A stretch of 10,904 nucleotides of DNA from G963674665 sp964609625. Lineage in GTDB: Bacteria; Desulfobacterota; Desulfovibrionia; Desulfovibrionales; Desulfovibrionaceae. Location: assembly GCA_964609625.1 (NCBI GenBank), contig CAZSRS010000076.1, positions 1 through 10,904 on the forward strand. The letters are read 5' to 3'. Numbering within the stretch: position 1 is the stretch's first letter; every line of letters starts with the position of its first letter. Of the stretch, positions 6,747-10,904 are shown piece after piece. The notes beneath the pieces are model-generated. The model saw only the letters and a list, made by a program, of their open reading frames with translations, was not told the origin of the DNA and made no database searches. The translations under genes and the position numbers were made by a program.

Positions 6747-6926
6747 ATGGCCATTAGCATTGACGACGATGCCTGCATGGGGTGCGAATCCTGCGTCGAA
6801 CTCTGTCCAGATGTATTCAAGATGAATGATGCCGGGGACAAGGCCACGGTCATTGATCCTGACTCCACGCTGGAGTGTGTGGAAGAGGCTATTGGAGCCT
6901 GCCCCGGCGAGGCCATCAGCAACTAG
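6747..6926 (+). CDS. Ferredoxin, single [4Fe-4S] (or [3Fe-4S]) cluster, Desulfovibrio type
   Basis: This 59-residue cytoplasmic electron carrier contains CMGCESCVELCP (C10, C13, C16, C20) and later C44 and C52 in CPGEAI. The layout matches Desulfovibrio ferredoxins such as that of D. gigas. In those proteins the residues equivalent to C10, C13, C16 and C52 bind the cluster, and those equivalent to C20 and C44 form a disulfide in place of a second cluster. In the D. gigas protein the second ligand can be released to give a [3Fe-4S] form; C13 is present here, so either form is possible. The body VFKMNDAGDKATVIDPDS is also typical. The start is ATG 6747, with GAGGAGGA (6733-6740) 6 nt upstream. 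A TTG six bases earlier lies too close to that site. It sits between the DUF5320-like gene and the two-tier hairpin. Confidence 0.95.
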   Translation: MAISIDDDACMGCESCVELCPDVFKMNDAGDKATVIDPDSTLECVEEAIGACPGEAISN

Positions 6927-6944
6927 CTTTCGAAACTGGAGCCA

Positions 6945-6994
6945 CAAGGCGGTGCAACCGCGGGGGGAAACCTCCGCGGTTTCTTCACGCCTTG
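6945..6994. promoter_or_regulatory. Two-tier inverted repeat between the ferredoxin and CGGC-like genes
   Basis: The inner stem pairs 6956-6966 (AACCGCGGGGG) with 6971-6981 around a GAAA tetraloop, giving 11 pairs with one G-T wobble. An outer 7-bp stem pairs CAAGGCG (6945-6951) with CGCCTTG (6988-6994) across an internal loop of 4 and 6 nt. Only a weak T-rich stretch (TTTCTTC) follows the inner stem on the plus strand. It may be a leaky terminator or attenuator, an mRNA-stabilising hairpin, or an RNA-binding target. It begins 18 bp after the ferredoxin stop and ends 55 bp before the next start. Confidence 0.55.
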
Positions 6995-7049
6995 ATAAGC
7001 TGATGTCACTTGCCGATGAATTCCACAGCAGTCAAAACAGGAGATGAGT

Positions 7050-7454
7050 ATGGCCAAGATCGGCATCATCCGTTGCGAGAAGAACGAGCACAGGTGCCCC
7101 CTGACGAGTTGCCTGCGCTGCCTGCACCAAGGCGACCAAGGCTTTGCCGTGCACCAGGATGAAAACCAGTTGGTGGGAGTGTTCACCTGCCGCTGCCCCG
7201 GCGACCAGGCCGTGAATCTAGGCAAGATTCTCAAGAGCAAGGGCGCCGAGGTGATCCACTGGTGCACCTGCCTCTTTGCACACAAGGTGGAGAAAACCTG
7301 GGTGATGGGGAACGGCCTTTGCGGTGACCCGGATTCCCTGGTGCGACGCGTGGCCGAGGAGGCGGGCATTCCCTGCGTCAAGGGCTCGGCGCACCTGCCC
7401 GCGGGGTACGCGCCCGAGATGGTGGGCATGGCGCTCCCCACAGGAGGGCGGTGA
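7050..7454 (+). CDS. CGGC-domain-like cysteine-rich protein
   Basis: This 134-residue protein begins MAKIGIIRCE and has ten cysteines (C9, 16, 21, 24, 47, 49, 72, 74, 91, 109). The opening GIIRC, the central VGVFTCRCPGDQAV and the following KSKGAEVIHWCTC resemble the CGGC domain family of putative metal-binding proteins. Those typically read KVGIIRC...VGFxxCGGCPGxxAV...GAEVIxxxxC. The name-giving CGGC is here C-R-C (C47/C49), one residue closer together. The metal and the reaction are unknown for the family. I chose ATG 7050 because AGGAG (7039-7043) lies 6 nt before it; the in-frame ATG at 7044 directly abuts that site. Its TGA (7452-7454) overlaps the ATG of the Fe-S scaffold gene, which implies translational coupling. 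No signal peptide is visible, so it is probably cytoplasmic. Confidence 0.8.
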   Translation: MAKIGIIRCEKNEHRCPLTSCLRCLHQGDQGFAVHQDENQLVGVFTCRCPGDQAVNLGKILKSKGAEVIHWCTCLFAHKVEKTWVMGNGLCGDPDSLVRRVAEEAGIPCVKGSAHLPAGYAPEMVGMALPTGGR

Positions 7455-7888
7455 TGCACAAGGACCTGGAGACCTTTGCGGGGGAGCTTCAGGCCGAGGC
7501 TGATGCAGCCGCGCGTCTGGAGATGGGCGAGGCCGTGTATCGACGCTGGCGCAATCCCCTGTATATGGGGGCGCTGCTCGATGCTGACGGCACGGCGACC
7601 CTGCGGGGGAACTGCGGTGACCAGATGCAGCTGTTTCTCAAGTTCAATGGGGAGCGCGTGAACCAAGCCACATTCCAGACCGATGGCTGCGGCCCCAGCG
7701 TGGTCAGCGCCTCACACGCGGCGGAACTGGCCCTGGGCAGGACGGTGGAGGAGCTTCTCGCCGTCAGTCCCGGTGACATTCTGGCCGCTGCGGGCGGGCT
7801 GCCCGAGGACCACGAGCACTGCGCCTTTTTGGCCGCGGAGGTGCTGCACGCCGCTGTCCGGGATTATTTGGCAAGGCAAGGAAGGTAA
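7454..7888 (+). CDS. IscU/NifU N-terminal-type iron-sulfur cluster scaffold
   Basis: This 144-residue protein has the three scaffold cysteines in their usual settings: C54 in GNCGDQM (with D56), C79 in TDGCGPSV, and C123 preceded by H122 in EHCAFLA. These correspond to Cys37/Asp39, Cys63 and His105/Cys106 of IscU, which hold a transient [2Fe-2S] or [4Fe-4S] cluster before transfer to apo-proteins. The helix SHAAELALGRTVEELL after the second cysteine is also typical. The N-terminal extension (about residues 1-30) is charged and helical. No NifU central ferredoxin or C-terminal Nfu domain is present. The start is ATG 7454, sharing a base with the stop of the CGGC-like gene, and AGGAGG (7442-7447) lies 6 nt upstream. 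A GTG at 7451 is less likely. No cysteine desulfurase lies nearby, so sulfur must come from a gene elsewhere. Confidence 0.92.
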   Translation: MHKDLETFAGELQAEADAAARLEMGEAVYRRWRNPLYMGALLDADGTATLRGNCGDQMQLFLKFNGERVNQATFQTDGCGPSVVSASHAAELALGRTVEELLAVSPGDILAAAGGLPEDHEHCAFLAAEVLHAAVRDYLARQGR

Positions 7889-7964
7889 GCCGCCGAGCAG
7901 TCCTCTATCCCGTTTTGGAGGGAAAAGGTTCCGGGGCAGGGTGCGTCACCCGTCGAAGAAGGCG

Positions 7965-8957
7965 TCACCGCAAGACACCCACCTCGCGATAGTAGCGCTC
8001 GGCGCCGGGGTGCAGGGGCGCGGGTAGGCCCTTGGTGGCGCGCCCCAGGCTCATGGCCAGGGTCGCCTCGTGGATGTTGTGCAGGAACGGCAGGTTCTCG
8101 TGGATGGTCTTGGTGATCAGGTAGACCGTCTCCTCGGGCAGGTCGACACGGCAGACCAGGAAGTTGGGCTGGGAAATGGTCTCGATGTCCTGCTCCTGTC
8201 CCGGATAGGTGCCCGCCGGGATCACGAACCTCCCCCAGATGGGAAAGCGTTCCTGGATCAGGGCCAGTTGTTCGTCGTTGAACTCGAGCACCGTGAGTCC
8301 GTCAGCGCCGAGCAGGTCGAAGAGCTGGGTCACGGCTGCCACCGGAGGGCCGGCCGGGATGTTGACACCGGCGATGTGCCCGTCGGCCATGGCCTGGGCC
8401 GAGGTGCTGTAATCCATGTACTCGAGGGTCATGTCCTGCTCCAGGTCGATGCCCAGAACTCCCAGCAGCGCGCGGCCCGACCCCTCGGTGCCGCTGCCGC
8501 GTGTGCCGATGGCGAAACTCGCTCCACCCAGGTCCTTGAGGTCCATGATAGTGCCGTTCTTGACGTAATCCATGCGCAGGATGAAATGCTCCACGTTTTC
8601 CCAGAGCATGGTGATGGAGCGAAAATCCCTGAACGGCTCGCCGGCGTAAGGCCCAGCGCCGTTATATGCATTGTGCCCGAACAGGGCCTGGAGAATGGCC
8701 AAGTCGCATCGTCGCTCTCTGAGCATTTTGATGTTCTCGCCCGATCCGGCCGAATTCACGGCAGTGGCAGTGAAGCCATGGGGTCCGGCGAGCTTGATGC
8801 TGATCAGGGTGCCGATGCTCACGCCCACTGGATAGTAGGTGCCGCCTGGCGTGGCGGTGGCGATGATCAGCTTGCCCTCGTCGGCCCTGGATAGCGATGC
8901 CGGGAGCGACGTGATCAGCACAATGGCTAGCAGCATGCGCGCGAGCCTTTCGGACAT
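7965..8957 (-). CDS. TAXI-family TRAP transporter solute-binding protein
   Basis: This 330-residue protein starts with a classical signal peptide. It has a short basic N-terminus (MSERLARM), a hydrophobic core (LLAIVLITSLPAS) and likely cleavage after A25 (SLSRA-DEG), so it is exported to the periplasm. The mature part begins IIATATPGGTYYPVG and continues with NSAGSGENIKML, CDLAILQA, FAIGTRGSGTEG and AGVNIPAGPPVAAV. This is the pattern of TAXI proteins, the binding components of TRAP-type secondary transporters for small organic anions. I chose ATG 8957 because AAGGAG lies 7 nt upstream; the frame continues upstream into the neighbouring gene without a good site. It follows the gamma-glutamyltransferase gene after 43 bp on the same strand, so the two form an operon. 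No TRAP permease is present in the window, so the membrane partner must be encoded elsewhere. The ligand is not evident; glutamate-like compounds would suit the neighbour. Confidence 0.92.
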   Translation of the reverse strand: MSERLARMLLAIVLITSLPASLSRADEGKLIIATATPGGTYYPVGVSIGTLISIKLAGPHGFTATAVNSAGSGENIKMLRERRCDLAILQALFGHNAYNGAGPYAGEPFRDFRSITMLWENVEHFILRMDYVKNGTIMDLKDLGGASFAIGTRGSGTEGSGRALLGVLGIDLEQDMTLEYMDYSTSAQAMADGHIAGVNIPAGPPVAAVTQLFDLLGADGLTVLEFNDEQLALIQERFPIWGRFVIPAGTYPGQEQDIETISQPNFLVCRVDLPEETVYLITKTIHENLPFLHNIHEATLAMSLGRATKGLPAPLHPGAERYYREVGVLR

Positions 8958-9000
8958 ATTATGTCTCCTTGCAATGGTGTTGTTCCGCCGCATCCGTTGC

Positions 9001-10758
9001 TTAATACCCCAGGGCGCATCCGTCGCCACGGGGGTCGCTGCCGGCCATGAGCATGCCGGTCTCCGGGTTGCGCAGGATGACCTGCCCCCGGCCGAACAGG
9101 GCGCGGTCGTAGCCGTGCACCATGACGGTTTCGTGTCCAACGGCTTTGAGCTGCGCCTGGATGCGTTCATGAATGCCCTCTTCAAGGGCCACGGCGCCGT
9201 CGCCGCGCCCCAGCAGACAGAAACGGGGCGCGTCCAGGGCCGCCTGGGGGTCCATGCCGTGCTCCAGCAGGTTCACCAGCACCTGCACGTGCCCCTGCGG
9301 TTGCATGAACCCGCCCATCACCCCCAGAGCCGCGAGCAGGGAACCGTCCTGACCCAGGACCATGGCCGGGATGATGGTATGGTAGGGGCGTTTGCGTGGC
9401 GCCAGGACATTGGCATGCCCCGGCTCCAGGCTGAAGTTGTGCCCCCGGTTGTGCAGGGAAAAACCGCAGTCCTCGGGCACGATGCCGGTGCCGAAGGTCA
9501 TGTAGATGCTGTTGACCATGGAGCAGGCATTGCCTGCCGCGTCCACAACGCAGAATTGTACCGTGTCCGAGCCGGCCAGGGGGAGGCCCAGGTCCGGCGG
9601 CATGGCCCGCTCCGGATCGATGCCCGCGGCCAACTCCCGGGCGTAGTCCGGGGCCAGCAGCCCGTCCAATGGGAGTACATCCAGCGGAGCGGGCGCTGCC
9701 TCCGGATCGGCCACGTAACGCCGCGCCACGGCAAAGCCCTGGCGCAGGGCCTCGATCATGCAGTGCAGGCGCTGCCTGCTTCCTGCCGAGCCACGGAACG
9801 CCGGCCCCAGGGCGTCGAGCACGTTGAGCGCCACCAGCGCGGCCAGTCCTTGGCCGTTAGGCGCGCATTCGAAGACCCGGACCCCACGATACAACGTACT
9901 GCACGGCGCGCTCCAGTCCGGCGTGCGCCGAACATGATCCGCCAGGTCATCCATGGTCAGCACGCCGCTGTACTCCTGCACGGCAGCCGTGATGCGCTCC
10001 CCTGGCCAGCCGAGGTAGAAGGCCTGCTTGCCGCCCCTGGCCACGGTCTCCAGCACGTCCGCCAGCAGTGGGTTCCGCAGGGTCTCGCCCATGCGGGGAG
10101 GTCTGGGAGGGCTTGTGGGGGAGTCCCGCACCAGCAGGGCTGTGGCCTGCCCTGGCTCCTTGAGTCGCGCCGTGCCTTGTCGCCAGAGTTCGGCGGTGAC
10201 CGGTCCCACGGCAAAGCCTTCGCGGGCCAACAGAATGGCCGGCTCCAGAACCTTGCCCAGGTCCAGCGCACCAAAAGTCTGATGCAGGTCGCACCAGGTC
10301 GCGCAGGCGCCGGGCACAGTGACGGTCAACGCATCGTCCGGGGGCAGTTCAGCTCCCGACCCGGTGGTAAAACACCGATCCTCGATCAAATCCAGGCACA
10401 GGGCGGCCGGCGCGCGGCCCGAGCCGTTGTAGCCCCTAACCGTGCTGTGTGGGGCGTCGTGGTAAAGGAAAAAGGCATCGCCCCCCAACCCGGTGGAGCA
10501 GGGCTCCACCACCGCGAGCACGGCGGCCATGGCCACGGCTGCGTCCGCCGCGCTGCCCCCCTGTTGCAGGATCGAAAGTCCGGCGCTCACGGCCAGGGGC
10601 TGGTTGGCCGCGACCATGGCGTTGCGCGCCAGCACCGGCGAACGTCTGGAGGTGAAGCGGAATTCGGGGAGCGCTATGTCTGGATCGAAGATGGAGAAAG
10701 GCTGTTCCGAGGTCATGCTGGACTCGTTGGTTGAACAGTGAGCGATAACTTCCTGCAT
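9001..10758 (-). CDS. Gamma-glutamyltransferase-family enzyme (Ntn hydrolase)
   Basis: This 585-residue protein has family features throughout: MVAANQPLAVSAGLSILQQG (48-67), SAADAAVAMAAVLAVVEP (69-86), STGLGGDAFF (88-97), GSGRAP (112-117), and GSDTVQFCVVD with T399 as the likely N-terminal nucleophile after self-cleavage. NSIYMTFGTGIV, NRGHNFSL and KRPYHTIIPAM follow. GGT enzymes hydrolyse or transfer the gamma-glutamyl group of glutathione and related amides. The DTVQF setting and the absence of a signal peptide resemble the cytoplasmic YwrD-like branch more than periplasmic Ggt of E. coli, so substrate and location are uncertain. ATG 10758 gives the longest form, with only a weak GGCGGTG upstream. 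ATG 10716 (MTSEQPF) is an alternative and also lacks a strong site. The gene is followed by the TAXI gene. Confidence 0.93.
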   Translation of the reverse strand: MQEVIAHCSTNESSMTSEQPFSIFDPDIALPEFRFTSRRSPVLARNAMVAANQPLAVSAGLSILQQGGSAADAAVAMAAVLAVVEPCSTGLGGDAFFLYHDAPHSTVRGYNGSGRAPAALCLDLIEDRCFTTGSGAELPPDDALTVTVPGACATWCDLHQTFGALDLGKVLEPAILLAREGFAVGPVTAELWRQGTARLKEPGQATALLVRDSPTSPPRPPRMGETLRNPLLADVLETVARGGKQAFYLGWPGERITAAVQEYSGVLTMDDLADHVRRTPDWSAPCSTLYRGVRVFECAPNGQGLAALVALNVLDALGPAFRGSAGSRQRLHCMIEALRQGFAVARRYVADPEAAPAPLDVLPLDGLLAPDYARELAAGIDPERAMPPDLGLPLAGSDTVQFCVVDAAGNACSMVNSIYMTFGTGIVPEDCGFSLHNRGHNFSLEPGHANVLAPRKRPYHTIIPAMVLGQDGSLLAALGVMGGFMQPQGHVQVLVNLLEHGMDPQAALDAPRFCLLGRGDGAVALEEGIHERIQAQLKAVGHETVMVHGYDRALFGRGQVILRNPETGMLMAGSDPRGDGCALGY

Positions 10759-10868
10759 ACACCGCCACAGTTGCTCTGCACAAGGCCCAAGGGAACGTAG
10801 GGGCAGGACAGGGCAGTGGGGAGGAAGGGTCGCTCCAACTATATCTCGGATAATTGCCTCTGGGTAAA

Positions 10869-10887
10869 CCCCCGGCTTTGCCGGGGG
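10869..10887. repeat. Perfect 8-bp GC hairpin at the right edge (terminator or mobile-element end)
   Basis: CCCCCGGC (10869-10876) pairs perfectly with GCCGGGGG (10880-10887) around TTT. On the minus strand it is followed by GTTTACC, only a weak T-tract. It may end a minus-strand gene that lies beyond the window, or it may be a dispersed hairpin such as the subterminal structure of an IS200/IS605-type element. Nothing in the remaining 17 bases decides between these. Confidence 0.45.
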
Positions 10888-10904
10888 ACTCCCAAAGTTT
10901 GACA

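Noticed and set aside
7939..7951. Small hairpin GGGTG-CGT-CACCC between the convergent scaffold and TAXI genes
   Set aside because: It has only five pairs and no T-tract on either strand, so it is not supportable as a terminator.
8839..10734. Very long plus-strand open frame antisense to the gamma-glutamyltransferase gene
   Set aside because: It lies opposite a gene with clear family motifs, has low-complexity Gly/Arg/His/Gln-rich composition typical of GC-rich shadows, and has no ribosome binding site.
1..10904. CRISPR arrays, tRNA or rRNA genes, intact insertion sequences
   Set aside because: No regularly spaced direct repeats, tRNA-like cloverleaf with a T-loop consensus, rRNA sequence or transposase frame was seen on either strand.

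Overview
The window looks like a piece of a moderately GC-rich chromosome from a sulfate-reducing deltaproteobacterium, most likely Desulfovibrionales. The best single clue is a 59-residue ferredoxin with the Desulfovibrio-type single-cluster cysteine layout. A GTGPxGxGPMTG glycine-rich protein, a CGGC-type protein and a TAXI-family binding protein fit the same group. This is inference from family resemblance; no rRNA or other phylogenetic marker is present.

Layout from left to right. (1) 1-2227, plus strand: two genes I do not recognise, the first cut by the window edge; both encode soluble, helix-rich proteins. (2) 2234-5572, minus strand: a two-gene operon, a P2-type cation-transporting P-type ATPase followed 42 bp later by a small class I SAM methyltransferase. 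It converges on the second unknown gene with only 6 bp between the stops. A plausible promoter and a 14-bp palindrome lie upstream of the ATPase. (3) 5573-6418: a stretch of about 850 bp with no intact gene. It holds the remains of a Phd/HTH-type antitoxin gene broken into three frames, with a hint of a RelE/ParE toxin just before it. After these comes a compact promoter/structured RNA/terminator unit of about 90 nt that may be a small RNA or an attenuated leader. (4) 6419-7888, plus strand: four small genes, each with a strong ribosome binding site: a DUF5320-like protein, a ferredoxin, a CGGC-domain-like protein with an altered motif, and an IscU/NifU-type Fe-S scaffold whose start overlaps the preceding stop. 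A two-tier hairpin sits between the ferredoxin and the CGGC-like gene. (5) 7965-10758, minus strand: a gamma-glutamyltransferase-family enzyme followed by a TAXI-type periplasmic solute-binding protein, with no permease in view. (6) The right edge carries a perfect 8-bp hairpin.

How the genes may work together (inference). The 6419-7888 cluster has the makings of a small Fe-S/metal-handling module: scaffold, electron carrier, cysteine-rich protein and a glycine-rich companion. The gamma-glutamyltransferase/TAXI pair could couple cleavage of gamma-glutamyl compounds to capture of a small acidic ligand. The most unusual parts are the decayed toxin-antitoxin locus, the structured RNA unit beside it, and the four-gene Fe-S cluster.
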